From NCBI RefSeq assembly GCF_012912005.1, contig NZ_JABBEA010000004.1:248001-312000 (forward strand): a stretch of 64,000 nt of DNA, written 5' to 3'. Both the position numbers and the translations under genes were made by a program. Below are positions 16,811-27,574 of this stretch, in pieces. Source of the DNA: Paenibacillus sp. SZ31. Its GTDB lineage: Bacteria; Bacillota; Bacilli; Paenibacillales; Paenibacillaceae. The first letter of the stretch is position 1; each line of letters opens with the position of its first letter. A model generated the notes under the pieces. The model was given only the letters and a program-made list of their open reading frames with translations, searched no databases and was not told the DNA's origin.

Positions 16811-17734
16811 TTACTTGCCAGAAGGCTGAGCTTCTGCCGTATAGCCTGTTGGGATATCCGCTTCTGCAGTCACATTCGTGATGACCATCGGATACATCAT
16901 GTCCGGATCAGGTTGAATAATGGAATAGAGTACGATGGCACGTCCATCCTTCTCCAATTTCACATCATCAATCTTCAGTCCATAACCAGGGTGAGGCATT
17001 TCAGCACTGAGTTTAACTTTGGTTGTTTTGTCATCAACCTTCGTCGTTGTCACTTCAGGTACAATCGCTTGCTGGCCTTCACCTGGATTGGTTGGAGCTG
17101 GCTCTGCTGAGCCGCCGTTGCCGTGTTTATCCACAAATTCAAGTGCATTGAAGATCATGCTTGCAGCCTCCATACGGGTAAGCGACTGATCTGGACGGAA
17201 GTTACCGTCCTTATCCAGTTCAATGATGTTCATGTTCAGCAAGTTCTGGACTGCAGATATGGCGTCCTTACCGATTTTATTTTCGTCCTTAACAAGATTA
17301 TACTTCATGATGACCGGATAAGTCCCAGTTGTGTTGATACCTTCATGAAGCAAAACAACAAATTGCTCGCGTGTCATCTTGCCTTGGGGATTCAATTCTA
17401 CCGGAATGGACAATCCATTTTGCGTAGCCGCTTGAACAGCATCAGCATACCACGTGTCTGGACTAATTTTATCCTGAGCGGAAGATGCAGCGTATGCATT
17501 TTTCAGACCAAATGCATTCACAATCAGTTGAACACCCTGAGGCTCGGACAATGCAAGATCTGGACGGAACAGATCCGCCGTTACTCCGTTAACAATGCCT
17601 TTTGATTTCAAAGAATCCACAACCGACTTCTGTCCTTCATCCTTCACATCTGAAAAAGCGAGTACCGATGCACCTCCTGCTGTCAAAGAAACGCAGAGCG
17701 CAAGTGTTGCAGCCAATCCTTTTTTATGTTTCAT
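16811..17734 (-). CDS. Secreted SLH-domain protein with PrcB-like C-terminal domain
   Basis: A 307-residue exported protein with a signal peptide ending near VLAFSD (residue 28). Three S-layer homology-like segments follow: FSDVKDEGQKSVVDSLKSKGI with FRPDLALSE, then WYADAVQAATQNGL with MTREQFVVLLHE, and LLNMNIIELDKDGNFRPDQSLTRMEAASMIF. SLH motifs bind pyruvylated cell-wall polymer, so the protein should sit on the wall surface. After a Pro/Gly-rich linker, residues 225-307 resemble the PrcB C-terminal domain (GYGLKIDDVKLEKDGRAIV). A GGAGG site precedes the ATG. No function is known; the PrcB-like match is tentative. Confidence 0.8.
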   Translation of the reverse strand: MKHKKGLAATLALCVSLTAGGASVLAFSDVKDEGQKSVVDSLKSKGIVNGVTADLFRPDLALSEPQGVQLIVNAFGLKNAYAASSAQDKISPDTWYADAVQAATQNGLSIPVELNPQGKMTREQFVVLLHEGINTTGTYPVIMKYNLVKDENKIGKDAISAVQNLLNMNIIELDKDGNFRPDQSLTRMEAASMIFNALEFVDKHGNGGSAEPAPTNPGEGQQAIVPEVTTTKVDDKTTKVKLSAEMPHPGYGLKIDDVKLEKDGRAIVLYSIIQPDPDMMYPMVITNVTAEADIPTGYTAEAQPSGK

Positions 17735-18088
17735 TTCCTGGCACCTCCATATGATTAGTAAAGCCTATTTTTTACCTCTTCATTCCTACAGACGGGATAC
17801 CCTTAGAAAATGTTTCAGTAATTTCGACATCTGGTGAATACAACACAGGAACACGGCATACATCTCTTCTCCGCGTTCACTAGTCCAAGCCACCAGCTTT
17901 TGCTAAGTGGCTTCGTTGACATCCATTCGGATTAGCGCAAAAATAAGAATAGAGAAATCCATCGGATGACGGATAAACTGCAAACCAGATCGCATACAGT
18001 AAGAGGGCACGACGCGCTAATAACAGGTGTCGGCCCTTTTCTTGACTCCACCTGCTGGACTGACTTCACCTATACCAAAAGGAGAACA
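17735..18088. promoter_or_regulatory. Leader and control region of the ABC exporter
   Basis: About 350 bp between divergent genes. A TTGACA at 17916-17921 is followed after 17 bp by a weak AAAAAT, which would start a leader of about 140 nt carrying the hairpin at 18001-18043. An ATG at 17966 opens a frame continuous with the exporter gene but has no ribosome site. I do not see a convincing separate leader peptide. Confidence 0.45.
18001..18043 (+). promoter_or_regulatory. Attenuator-like terminator hairpin before the ABC exporter
   Basis: AAGAGGGC(A)CGAC pairs with GTCG.GCCCTTTT, with one bulged A and one G-U pair, followed by CTT. It has the form of an intrinsic terminator but lies about 45 bp upstream of the exporter start, so it could act as an attenuator, as in the Bacillus bmrBCD drug exporter leader. 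Confidence 0.6.
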
Positions 18089-19837
18089 ATGCTTATGTCC
18101 AAGAAAGGATTACTTCGCGGTTACGTTGTATCGAACTGGCCTGTCTATCTGGTTGCTGTTCTTCTAATTATTGCATCCAATGTCGGGCAGGCATCCTTGC
18201 CCCGCATACTGGGCAGTTTCACGGATCAGTTGATGCAGAATACGCTCCAGATGCAGACTGTCGTAGGGTACAGCCTTTCCCTGCTGGCTATTGCCATCGG
18301 GTATAATCTACTGTTCGGCACCGGACAATTCATGATTATGAAGCTCGGTCGACGCTTCGAATTCATGACGCGTGAGCGTATATTCAGTAAGTTTTCCGAA
18401 CTCAGTGAACACTATTTCTCCAAACAGGGGAACGGAAAGCTGCTCAGTTATGTCATGAATGACGTGACCTCTGTACGTGAAGCGATATCTAACGGCGTTA
18501 CGCTCATGACCAATGCAACATTCCTGCTGTTGTCCTGTATTGTCATGATGCTGCTTAGCGGGATTCCGCTGACGCTCATTCTGATCAGTGTTGTACCCTT
18601 GCTGGCGATCCCATTTCTGGTCGTGTTTTTCGGTCCACGGATTCGCAAACGCTCTCGTGACGTACAGGAAGCTCTTGCAACCATGACGGAATCCGCAGAA
18701 GAACAGTTGGGCGGCATTCGCGTAACCAAGACGTTTGCTATTGAAGATAGTGCTCGTGCACGCTTTGGAACCACCGTCGATGCGATCAAGAGCAAACAGC
18801 TTCGACTCGTTCGTCTGTCTTCCTTGTTTCAAGCTTTGCTCCCGCTGCTCGGAGCGATCTCACTGGTCGTTTCTTTGCTTGTCGGTGGTATTATGACCAT
18901 GCAGAATTCCATTACGCTCGGAAGTTTTGTCGCCTTGACGTTATATCTGCGGATCATCATGGGACCACTTCAGCAGATCGGTAATGTCATCAATACCGTC
19001 CAGCGCTCAGGCGCATCCCTGGAACGGGTGAATGATCTGCTGAGCGAAGTAGCCGATGTGCGTGAGCTTCCTGAAGCCACAGCGCTCCAAACCGTACAAG
19101 ATATCACCATGGAGAATCTAACTTTCTCCTACCCTGGCAGTTCATCTCCTGCTCTCAAAAACATTCAACTGAATATCCGCGCGGGACGAACGGTCGGCAT
19201 TGTAGGCAAGACCGGCTCGGGTAAAAGTACCCTCGTTAAGCTATTGCTGCGTACATATGAACCACCTGAAGGAACGATCCGCATCAATGGTACAGATATT
19301 CGGCAGCTGTCGCTGGAAAGTCTAAGATCGCGCATCGCCTATGTCCCTCAGGATGGATTCCTGTTTAGTACCACCATCCGGGATAACATCGCATTCAGCG
19401 ACCGAGAAGTATCGCTGGATACAGTGGAGCATAGTGCGCGCCAAGCCATGATCTATGATAATATTGTCCGTTTTCCCGATCGGTTCGATACCCTACTTGG
19501 CGAACGAGGACTCACGTTATCAGGTGGACAACGGCAACGTACAAGTCTGGCGAGGGGATTGATCAAGCAAGCACAGTTACTTATTCTGGATGACAGCATG
19601 AGCGCCGTTGATGCTGTCATCCAGAGTGGCATTCTGCGCAGCCTGCGCGAGATCGGCAAAGGCAAAACCACGCTGATCATCTCTCATCGCATCAGCGCGG
19701 TCCGTCATGCAGACGATATTATCGTTCTGGATGAAGGGCGAGTTGCTGAACAAGGTACACATGCTCAGCTGATGGCTGCCAAAGGATTGTATGCGGCAAC
19801 CTACCGTTTGCAGGAGGAGGGATTACATCATGTCTAA
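18089..19837 (+). CDS. Heterodimeric ABC exporter subunit, BmrC/YheI-like
   Basis: A 582-residue half-transporter: six membrane segments in residues 1-310, then a nucleotide-binding domain with Walker A GKTGSGKST near 370, signature LSGGQRQRT near 475 and Walker B LLILDD near 497. The residue after Walker B is Asp (LDDSMSAVDA) where an active ATPase has Glu, the hallmark of the degenerate site in heterodimeric exporters such as BmrCD. The true start is judged to be the ATG at 18089, just after AAAAGGAG; 41 upstream codons in frame overlap the attenuator and are not family-like. It overlaps the partner gene by 8 bp. Drug or lipid export is likely; the substrate is unknown. Confidence 0.9.
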   Translation: MLMSKKGLLRGYVVSNWPVYLVAVLLIIASNVGQASLPRILGSFTDQLMQNTLQMQTVVGYSLSLLAIAIGYNLLFGTGQFMIMKLGRRFEFMTRERIFSKFSELSEHYFSKQGNGKLLSYVMNDVTSVREAISNGVTLMTNATFLLLSCIVMMLLSGIPLTLILISVVPLLAIPFLVVFFGPRIRKRSRDVQEALATMTESAEEQLGGIRVTKTFAIEDSARARFGTTVDAIKSKQLRLVRLSSLFQALLPLLGAISLVVSLLVGGIMTMQNSITLGSFVALTLYLRIIMGPLQQIGNVINTVQRSGASLERVNDLLSEVADVRELPEATALQTVQDITMENLTFSYPGSSSPALKNIQLNIRAGRTVGIVGKTGSGKSTLVKLLLRTYEPPEGTIRINGTDIRQLSLESLRSRIAYVPQDGFLFSTTIRDNIAFSDREVSLDTVEHSARQAMIYDNIVRFPDRFDTLLGERGLTLSGGQRQRTSLARGLIKQAQLLILDDSMSAVDAVIQSGILRSLREIGKGKTTLIISHRISAVRHADDIIVLDEGRVAEQGTHAQLMAAKGLYAATYRLQEEGLHHV

Positions 19838-21647
19838 CGATAACGCTGAACTTCACCCAGATGCAGAGGCTGATCAGAGTAAACGAACTTCGTTTAAGGC
19901 CATGATGGCATATGCCAAACCTCATAAATGGGCTTTTGCCGGTATCTTCTTCTGCTCACTGCTTGGCATATCGGCAGATCTGCTGCAACCTTATCTGGTG
20001 AAGATCGCTATCGATGATCACCTGGCCATAGGCCAGACCAGCGTAGGCTTTCTCGTTCAGCTCGCAGCCATCTTTCTTGGGCTGGCTGTCATCAGTTTTA
20101 TTTTTACCTATATCCAAAACAATCTGTTGCAGCACGTAGGACAGAACATTGTATCCCGGATCAGAAAGGACCTGTTCAAGCATATCTCCAAAATGTCCAT
20201 GTCCTTCTTTGACCGTTTTCATATCGGCAGTCTGGTCACGAACGTATCCAGTGATACGGAAACCATCAGCAGCTTCTTCACCCAGGTGCTGCTCAGTCTG
20301 ATTCGAGATGGCATGATGCTGGTGCTGATTATCGTCTTTATGTTCCAACTTGATCCGGTGCTGGCGAGTTACTCCCTGATCGTTCTGCCTGTCATTGCGG
20401 TGGTTGCGGTATTATTCCGTAGTCGACTGCGAAAAGCTTATCAAAATGCCCGTACGCGTCTCTCCCGTCTGATCGCATTTACGGCGGAGAACTTGTCCGG
20501 CATGTTCCTGATTCAAGCTTTTCACCAGGAAGAAGAACAGAAGAAACGCTTCTCGGAACAAAACGCGCACCATCTGAAAGCCAACATTGCTCAAGCCCGC
20601 TCCAATGTCATATTCAACCGGACGTTTGATATCCTTGGCAATGCGGCACTGGTCATGATGGTCTGGCTTGGGGGTCGCGCCGTACTGGGCGAGTCCCTGC
20701 AAGTCGGTGTACTGTATGCGTTTATCAGCTATATCCGTCAGTTCTTTCAACCGATTAACCAGATTACGATGCAATGGAATACATTCCAGTCCACGACCGT
20801 ATCGATGGATCGCATCTGGAACATTCTGAATACGCGGCCTGAAGTTGCCGATCCCGAACCTCAACAGGCTTCGTCACTGGAACCTCAGAGTGTAATGGGC
20901 CAGATTGATTTTAATGATGTATCGTTCGGTTATCGGGCAGACCGGCCCTTGATTCAGCAGATGAACTTGCACCTCTATCCGGGCGAAATGGTAGGTATCG
21001 TGGGCACAACAGGCGCTGGTAAAAGTACACTGATCTCCCTGCTCAATCGCTTCTATGATGTAGACAAGGGCAGTATCGAGATTGATGGCACCGATATCCG
21101 GCATCTGCCGCAGGCCAAGCTTCATCGGATCGTGGGTCTGATTCAACAGGAACCCTTCCTGTTCTCCGGTTCCATTATTGATAATGTGAGAATGTTTCGT
21201 GAGGATATTACGCGAGAGCAGGCGATTGAGGCCTGCCGATTTGTCGGAGCACATGCGATGATTTCACGTTTGCCGCAAGGGTATGATACACATTTGTCGG
21301 AACGCGGAAGCGGTCTGTCTGCCGGGGAGCGGCAGTTGATCTCATTTGCCCGGATCGTGGTGTTCCAGCCTCGCGTGCTCATTCTGGATGAAGCAACAGC
21401 CAATCTGGACTCACACACGGAACAGCTCGTGCAGCAGGCGCTGGAATCGGTATCCAAGGGACGCACCACCATTGTCATTGCCCATCGCCTGTCTACGGTG
21501 ATGCATGCCGATCGAATTCTGGTGATGGAGGATGGTGAGATTATGGAGGAAGGCCCACACCAGGAACTGATCGCAGCCAAAGGTGTGTATGCTGACTTGT
21601 ACACCCATGCACGTGATGCAGGTAAAAATTCAGCTATATCAGGGTAA
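19830..21647 (+). CDS. Heterodimeric ABC exporter subunit, BmrD/YheH-like
   Basis: A 605-residue half-transporter partnering the gene before it. Six membrane segments cover residues 25-330; the ATPase domain has Walker A GTTGAGKST near 392, Walker B VLILDEATANLDS near 520 with the catalytic Glu, and a non-canonical signature LSAGERQL. The complementary defects (Asp for Glu in the partner, LSAGE here) predict one active and one degenerate ATP site in the dimer. The ATG at 19830 follows GGAGGAGGG and overlaps the upstream stop by 8 bp. A longer frame starting at 19791 lies inside the partner gene and is not used. Confidence 0.92.
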   Translation: MSNDNAELHPDAEADQSKRTSFKAMMAYAKPHKWAFAGIFFCSLLGISADLLQPYLVKIAIDDHLAIGQTSVGFLVQLAAIFLGLAVISFIFTYIQNNLLQHVGQNIVSRIRKDLFKHISKMSMSFFDRFHIGSLVTNVSSDTETISSFFTQVLLSLIRDGMMLVLIIVFMFQLDPVLASYSLIVLPVIAVVAVLFRSRLRKAYQNARTRLSRLIAFTAENLSGMFLIQAFHQEEEQKKRFSEQNAHHLKANIAQARSNVIFNRTFDILGNAALVMMVWLGGRAVLGESLQVGVLYAFISYIRQFFQPINQITMQWNTFQSTTVSMDRIWNILNTRPEVADPEPQQASSLEPQSVMGQIDFNDVSFGYRADRPLIQQMNLHLYPGEMVGIVGTTGAGKSTLISLLNRFYDVDKGSIEIDGTDIRHLPQAKLHRIVGLIQQEPFLFSGSIIDNVRMFREDITREQAIEACRFVGAHAMISRLPQGYDTHLSERGSGLSAGERQLISFARIVVFQPRVLILDEATANLDSHTEQLVQQALESVSKGRTTIVIAHRLSTVMHADRILVMEDGEIMEEGPHQELIAAKGVYADLYTHARDAGKNSAISG

Positions 21648-21752
21648 TGAACCTGAGTTATAGTAAACAAAGAACGTTGAACATGCCGCTCTGCTCATGC
21701 AGGCGGCACGTTTGGCATATCGATCAGCAATGTGGATGAGGAGGAGTATCTT

Positions 21753-22253
21753 ATGCAACAACCTGTAACATCTGAACATAACGGTCAGCAGATTCGTTAC
21801 CGACGCAGCACGGCTCTATGGAAAGGAAGTTTATGCTTCCTGTTCCTTCTCTTGTGCGTGATCCTGTTGTGGATCATCGTGGATGGACAAGCCGAAAGAC
21901 TGGAGACCATATACTATTCTATCGCAGCCGTACTGGGGATGTGGTTGATCGGTCCATTGTTCTTCATGTTCCTGTCTCGACTAACCCGAAACCCTGCCGT
22001 GTTATTGTCTTGGGATGATGAGTCTATACGTACTGGCAAACGGAAAATTCCATGGAGCCGGATTCGCAAAGTTGAACTTGCCTCACCTGCCCGCAGTAAG
22101 TGGCTCCTGTCTGCCTCCCCCATGTTCGTCCTGTACCTGAAGGACGGCACACGATCGCACGTTCAGACTGATCACCTACTCAGCAAAAAAGAGCTGAACC
22201 AGGCTTTAGCTTTGCTTCAGAGGACTTTACAGGAACAGCAGCAGGATCGTTGA
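21753..22253 (+). CDS. Small membrane protein, STM3941/YdaS-like PH-type
   Basis: A 166-residue protein with two adjacent membrane segments (residues 25-50 and 60-85) followed by a cytoplasmic tail with WDDESIRTGKRKIPWSRIRKVEL and LYLKDGTRSHVQTDHL. This layout fits the STM3941 family of small PH-domain-like membrane proteins with no known function. GAGGAGGAG precedes the ATG at 21753; a GTG seven codons earlier is less likely. It lies 105 bp behind the ABC exporter and may be co-transcribed with it. Confidence 0.7.
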   Translation: MQQPVTSEHNGQQIRYRRSTALWKGSLCFLFLLLCVILLWIIVDGQAERLETIYYSIAAVLGMWLIGPLFFMFLSRLTRNPAVLLSWDDESIRTGKRKIPWSRIRKVELASPARSKWLLSASPMFVLYLKDGTRSHVQTDHLLSKKELNQALALLQRTLQEQQQDR

Positions 22254-22291
22254 GCATCAGGATGAATGAGGACAAAGCTTCTCGCCACATA

Positions 22292-22723
22292 TCACTGTGA
22301 TTTCTCAACACCTATGGACAGGCTGACTTTGTAATTGCCGTAAGGCAGCAATGCTTCAAGAAGTAGGCCAAGCTGCTCTGTGGTGCCAGTCTGTACCCGC
22401 ATCAGATAACAGCCTTCTCCGCTGACACGGTGGACTTCAACGATGTCCTCACGTTCAGTGATGAATGCACGAAAGGCGGCATGTCTGTCGCCGGAGTTCA
22501 GAAAAACCGTAACAAAAGCCTGAAGGCCGCGGCCTAGGCGTTCCGGGTTCCATTTTACCGTATACCCTTCGATCACACCCAGATCTTGCAGCTTGCGCAC
22601 TCTTGCACCGACGGCCTGTCCTGTGAGATGCACCTCTTCACCAATCTCTTTATGAGAACGTTTGGCATCCTCTATCAGGATCTGCAGAATGCGTATATCT
22701 GTGTCATCTATCGTTTCATTCAT
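22292..22723 (-). CDS. Lrp/AsnC family transcriptional regulator
   Basis: A 143-residue regulator with an N-terminal helix-turn-helix (DDTDIRILQILIEDAKRSHKEIG through AVGARVRKLQDLGVI, residues 5-50) and a RAM effector-binding domain (FVTVFLNSGDRH, VHRVSGEGCYLMRVQT). Lrp-type proteins sense amino acids and control transport or metabolism genes. It is divergent from the MBL-fold hydrolase gene at 22855. Two short hydrophilic residues after the RAM core end the protein, as usual for the family. The regulated gene and effector are not known. Confidence 0.9.
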   Translation of the reverse strand: MNETIDDTDIRILQILIEDAKRSHKEIGEEVHLTGQAVGARVRKLQDLGVIEGYTVKWNPERLGRGLQAFVTVFLNSGDRHAAFRAFITEREDIVEVHRVSGEGCYLMRVQTGTTEQLGLLLEALLPYGNYKVSLSIGVEKSQ

Positions 22724-22854
22724 GTGGCTTCAGCAATCCTTTCACAGTGAAATTAGAGTGGCCTAATTCCGTTCATCATGTTATGTACGACGTTAAACGG
22801 GTTGTATACCATATAGGGTAATACTATTAAACAACCTGAAGGAGTGCAAATATA

Positions 22855-23607
22855 ATGAAAATTCAATTGATTCGCCATGCTACACTCTGGCTGGAATTCG
22901 GAGGGCTGAACATCCTCGTCGACCCGATGCTGATGGACGCTGAAGTCATGCCTGCTTTTCCAAACACACCAAATGAGCTGCGTAACCCAAGAGTCGGTCT
23001 GCCTGAACTCGAAACGGATTATCTGAATCCGGATCTGTTGATTATCACACACACCCATCTGGACCACTGGGATGAAGCCTCAGCGAAGCAGTTTCGCAAG
23101 GACATCCCGCTGATCTGCCAGCCTGGGGACGAGAACACATTTCTGGAAGCTGGATTCACGGATGTAACAGCTGTAGATGAGAAGCATGAGTATCACTCTG
23201 TTCGATTCGCCCGCACTTCCGGGCGTCATGGTACGGGTGAAATCGGCGAACGTATGGGCAAGGTGTCCGGCTTTGTACTCGAAGCAAATGGAGAACCTGT
23301 CACGTATATCGCTGGGGATACCATCTGGTGTGAAGAACCCGCCGAGGCTATTCGCCAATACAGCCCTGAAGTCATTGTCCTAAACGCCGGAGGAGCTCGC
23401 TTCGTGGAGGGTGATCCCATTACGATGGACGGGCCTGACATTGTCGCCGTGAAGCGCCATGCGCCGTCGGCTCATGTCATCGCTGTGCACATGGATGCGA
23501 TTAACCATTGTGTGGTGTCTCGCACCGATCTGGCTACTTATCTGGCATCCGAGCAGTTGGATGGTCAGGTGCTCATTCCACGCGACGGCGAGAGTTTTGA
23601 ATTTTGA
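22855..23607 (+). CDS. MBL-fold metal-dependent hydrolase
   Basis: A 250-residue cytoplasmic protein of the metallo-beta-lactamase fold. The zinc motif HTHLDHWD is at residues 64-71; further ligands are likely in SGRHGTGE near 122, IAGDTIW near 147 and HMDAINH near 205-211. It resembles the UlaG/YkfI-like group of hydrolases that act on small phosphorylated or lactone substrates. GGAGTGCAAATATA precedes the ATG. Divergent from an Lrp regulator that may control it. The substrate is not readable from sequence. Confidence 0.87.
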   Translation: MKIQLIRHATLWLEFGGLNILVDPMLMDAEVMPAFPNTPNELRNPRVGLPELETDYLNPDLLIITHTHLDHWDEASAKQFRKDIPLICQPGDENTFLEAGFTDVTAVDEKHEYHSVRFARTSGRHGTGEIGERMGKVSGFVLEANGEPVTYIAGDTIWCEEPAEAIRQYSPEVIVLNAGGARFVEGDPITMDGPDIVAVKRHAPSAHVIAVHMDAINHCVVSRTDLATYLASEQLDGQVLIPRDGESFEF

Positions 23608-23659
23608 ATTTAGCGCGTACGCACCTCCCATGCTTTCCTTTTCCTATAAAACACAACGA

Positions 23660-23698
23660 AAAAAAGCTGGATGCGATGAACTCGCACCCAGCTTTTTT
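23660..23698. terminator. Bidirectional intrinsic terminator
   Basis: AAAAAAGCTGG.TGCG paired with CGCA.CCAGCTTTTTT. It serves both the MBL-fold gene and the convergent abfA gene. Confidence 0.9.
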
Positions 23699-23722
23699 GG
23701 ATTCAAGGAAGACGCTAATCCA

Positions 23723-25288
<1,566 letters not shown>

Positions 25289-25406
25289 TCATATTTATAT
25301 TAAAATCGATTATAGCGTTAATTTCAACAGGAATTTTGCAAAATGTTATTCTTTTCACTGAATTTATGTTTAACTTAATTCAATACGCGAAAATGGAGGA
25401 ACACTT

Positions 25407-26315
25407 GTGATCAGAGCAAATACCGATGCTGAATTTCTACCCCTATATGAAGCACTCGCCAGTGAAGTTCGTCTACAGATCATCCGCCTTGTTGCAGAGA
25501 CACCGATGAATGTGAAAGACCTCGCTGCTTCACTGGGTCTGAGTAGTGCCATCGTGACCATGCATGTCCGCAAACTTCAAGATGTGGGTATTATCCAGTC
25601 CAAAATGATACGCAAAGACGGCGGCACACATAAAATGAATAGCCTTGCTGTAGACTGGATTGGCATCTCGATGCCTCAGGAAACCGGAACATCCCGCAAG
25701 CTTCATGAGGTTTCTATACCTGTTGGGCACTACACTCATTTTGACGTCTATCCGACATGTGGTCTGGCAACATCCACTCAGGTCATTGGGCAGTACGATG
25801 ACCCTCGTTATTTTCTCGACCCCGAGCGCATGCATGCCCATATTCTGTGGTTTGGTCGTGGATTCGTGGAGTACAAAATTCCAAACTATATCTTATCCGG
25901 ACAACAGATCAATGCCATTGAATTGTCTCTAGAGATCGGATCAGAAGCCCCTTCGGTGAATCCGAATTGGCCCTCAGATATTACATTTATGCTTAATGGC
26001 ATCCGATTGGGGGAATGGACAAGCCCTGGAGATTCAGGCAACGGACGCGGCATGTTCACCCCCGAATGGTGGAGTGACAGTGTCAATCAATATGGCATGC
26101 TTAAGGTGCTTCGAATTACGAATGAAGGTACGTTTATTGATGGACAGCACTTGTCCGAAATCACACTCGCGGATATTCCGGTGGAACGAAACCAATGGAC
26201 CTTGCGTCTCTCGGTGGAAGAAGACGCCCAGCATGTGGGCGGTCTGACCTTGTATGGTGAGGGATTCGGCAACTACAACCAGGATATCCTGTTCCGACTG
26301 TACTATCAGGATTGA
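25407..26315 (+). CDS. ArsR-type HTH regulator with large C-terminal domain, next to abfA
   Basis: A 302-residue paralogue of the regulator at 10818-11735. The winged helix (YEALASEVRLQIIRLV, VKDLAASLGLSSAIVTMHVRKL) occupies residues 10-75. The C-terminal domain repeats the landmarks PVGHYTHFDVYPTCGLA, YDDPRYFLDP, EIGSEAPS, WTSPGDSGNGRG and EWWSDSVNQYGMLKVLRI. The start is a GTG behind GGAGG with 7-base spacing. It is divergent from the GH51 gene, just as its paralogue is divergent from abnA. Two independent placements next to arabinan genes argue that this regulator family senses arabinose or arabino-oligosaccharides. The sensing role is inference. Confidence 0.82.
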   Translation: MIRANTDAEFLPLYEALASEVRLQIIRLVAETPMNVKDLAASLGLSSAIVTMHVRKLQDVGIIQSKMIRKDGGTHKMNSLAVDWIGISMPQETGTSRKLHEVSIPVGHYTHFDVYPTCGLATSTQVIGQYDDPRYFLDPERMHAHILWFGRGFVEYKIPNYILSGQQINAIELSLEIGSEAPSVNPNWPSDITFMLNGIRLGEWTSPGDSGNGRGMFTPEWWSDSVNQYGMLKVLRITNEGTFIDGQHLSEITLADIPVERNQWTLRLSVEEDAQHVGGLTLYGEGFGNYNQDILFRLYYQD

Positions 26316-26341
26316 GTTGATCGGAATATTAAATAACACCA

Positions 26342-26387
26342 AAAACACCTTCCACTCGCCCGTCAAAGGCAGAATGGAAGGTGTTTT
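26342..26387. terminator. Bidirectional intrinsic terminator
   Basis: AAAACACCTTCCA/TGGAAGGTGTTTT stem, followed by T. It lies between the convergent regulator and NlpC/P60 genes. Confidence 0.87.
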
Positions 26388-26443
26388 ATATGCATAATTC
26401 ATATGAACATACGCGGAATATCTAAGAGGGTTCTTGTTCTAAC

Positions 26444-27238
26444 CTACAGCGCACTGCCACCAAACAGGAAGCGGTACTCCCAGTGTTTGCCGGAGATATC
26501 ACTAGTTGTTACACCACCGCCAGCGTTTGAATATGTGTGTAATACTTTTCCGTCGCCCAGGTAAATCCCTGTGTGGGTAATGGTTGCGCTAGATTTATTA
26601 ACGCTGGAATACGATGATGCAGAGCTACCTTTATACGACATGAAATACATCAGATCGCCGCGTTTCAGGTTTTTCCAGTTGGTCTGAACCGCACCCTTTT
26701 CCTTCACATAGGCTCCTTGTTTGCGAGAATCCGCTGGAAGCTTGATGCCAAGTGCATCGATGAAGGCCTGACGTACAAAGCTGGAACAGTCAAAAGTAGC
26801 TGTACTGCTGCGACTAGCGCCGAATTCATACGGTGTACCCCAATATTTCATTCCCGCCGCAATCACTTTTTCCACAGACGCATTGCCGGTTTCCGATGTA
26901 CCACTATTTGAACCCGATCCGCTTGTGCTACCACTAACAGCTTGTGTGTATTTGGATGAAGAAGATATGTAGCCTGTCCGGTTAGCAGAATCCTTAATCT
27001 TATACCAATCCGAACCGGATTGCTGAAGCACCGTTACCGTTTCCCCTTTAGCGACCATGCGAACAATCTTCGCAGAAGAAGTAGGTGATGTGCGCAGGTT
27101 TACGCCCCAGATTACTTTTACTTGTGAATTGTTAACAGCAGCTGCCGATACCTGTGCCGTTAGTGCTCCTGTCGTCAGACTTCCCATCAGCATCGTTGCT
27201 GTGACACTTGCCGTAATAATGGTTTTCTTCCAGTTCAT
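26444..27238 (-). CDS. Secreted SH3 - NlpC/P60 cell wall endopeptidase
   Basis: A 264-residue secreted peptidoglycan hydrolase. A signal peptide ends near AQVSAAA (residue 34). One bacterial SH3 domain spans about 38-98 (VNLRTSPTSSAKIVRMV, WYKIKDSANRTGYIS). A Ser/Gly-rich linker leads to an NlpC/P60 domain at about 120-262 with catalytic Cys in TFDCSSFVRQAF near 150, His in ITHTGIYLGDG near 220 and a third polar residue near VLHTYSN. It would cut the D-Glu to diaminopimelate bond in wall peptides. An AGGGGGA site precedes the ATG. It stands alone. Confidence 0.92.
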   Translation of the reverse strand: MNWKKTIITASVTATMLMGSLTTGALTAQVSAAAVNNSQVKVIWGVNLRTSPTSSAKIVRMVAKGETVTVLQQSGSDWYKIKDSANRTGYISSSSKYTQAVSGSTSGSGSNSGTSETGNASVEKVIAAGMKYWGTPYEFGASRSSTATFDCSSFVRQAFIDALGIKLPADSRKQGAYVKEKGAVQTNWKNLKRGDLMYFMSYKGSSASSYSSVNKSSATITHTGIYLGDGKVLHTYSNAGGGVTTSDISGKHWEYRFLFGGSAL

Positions 27239-27574
27239 GATGTCGAGTTCCCCCTGATGTTACAGAATTTTAACCTGGCTTGGTTCTCCCGGGCTTGCCT
27301 CATTGTAAACGGGCTATCCATAACGTTCATCAGTCGAAAGTCCTGTATTGATATAGGCACACTTGAGCACTAAGTATCAGGGTCTGTCCATCAGATGCTG
27401 GTAAAAAACACTGCTGATCCCTTCTTTTTCAAAGGTTAAATTATTGTAACTATTTGATATACTTCATTTTTCCACGGTATAAGAGCTAGGCCAATTCTCA
27501 TCCAGGACATGCGTCATAAGAACTAGTTTTTAATGTTTAATATCGCAAATATGGTAAACATTACTATGGTTCAT
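27239..27574. other. Intergenic region upstream of the NlpC/P60 gene
   Basis: 336 bp between two genes read leftward. I looked on the minus strand for a known riboswitch, because wall hydrolase genes often carry one, but found no diagnostic core. Only a short AACC/GGTT hairpin near 27275 and a GC-rich patch near 27290-27315 stand out. A long leader is possible but unproven. Confidence 0.4.

Noticed and set aside
17966..18088. Longer N-terminus of the ABC exporter subunit
   Set aside because: It is in frame, but it lies over the terminator hairpin, lacks a ribosome site and does not resemble exporter N-termini; AAAAGGAG supports the ATG at 18089.
27239..27574. c-di-AMP (ydaO) riboswitch upstream of the NlpC/P60 gene
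   Set aside because: The conserved core segments of that riboswitch are not present on the minus strand.
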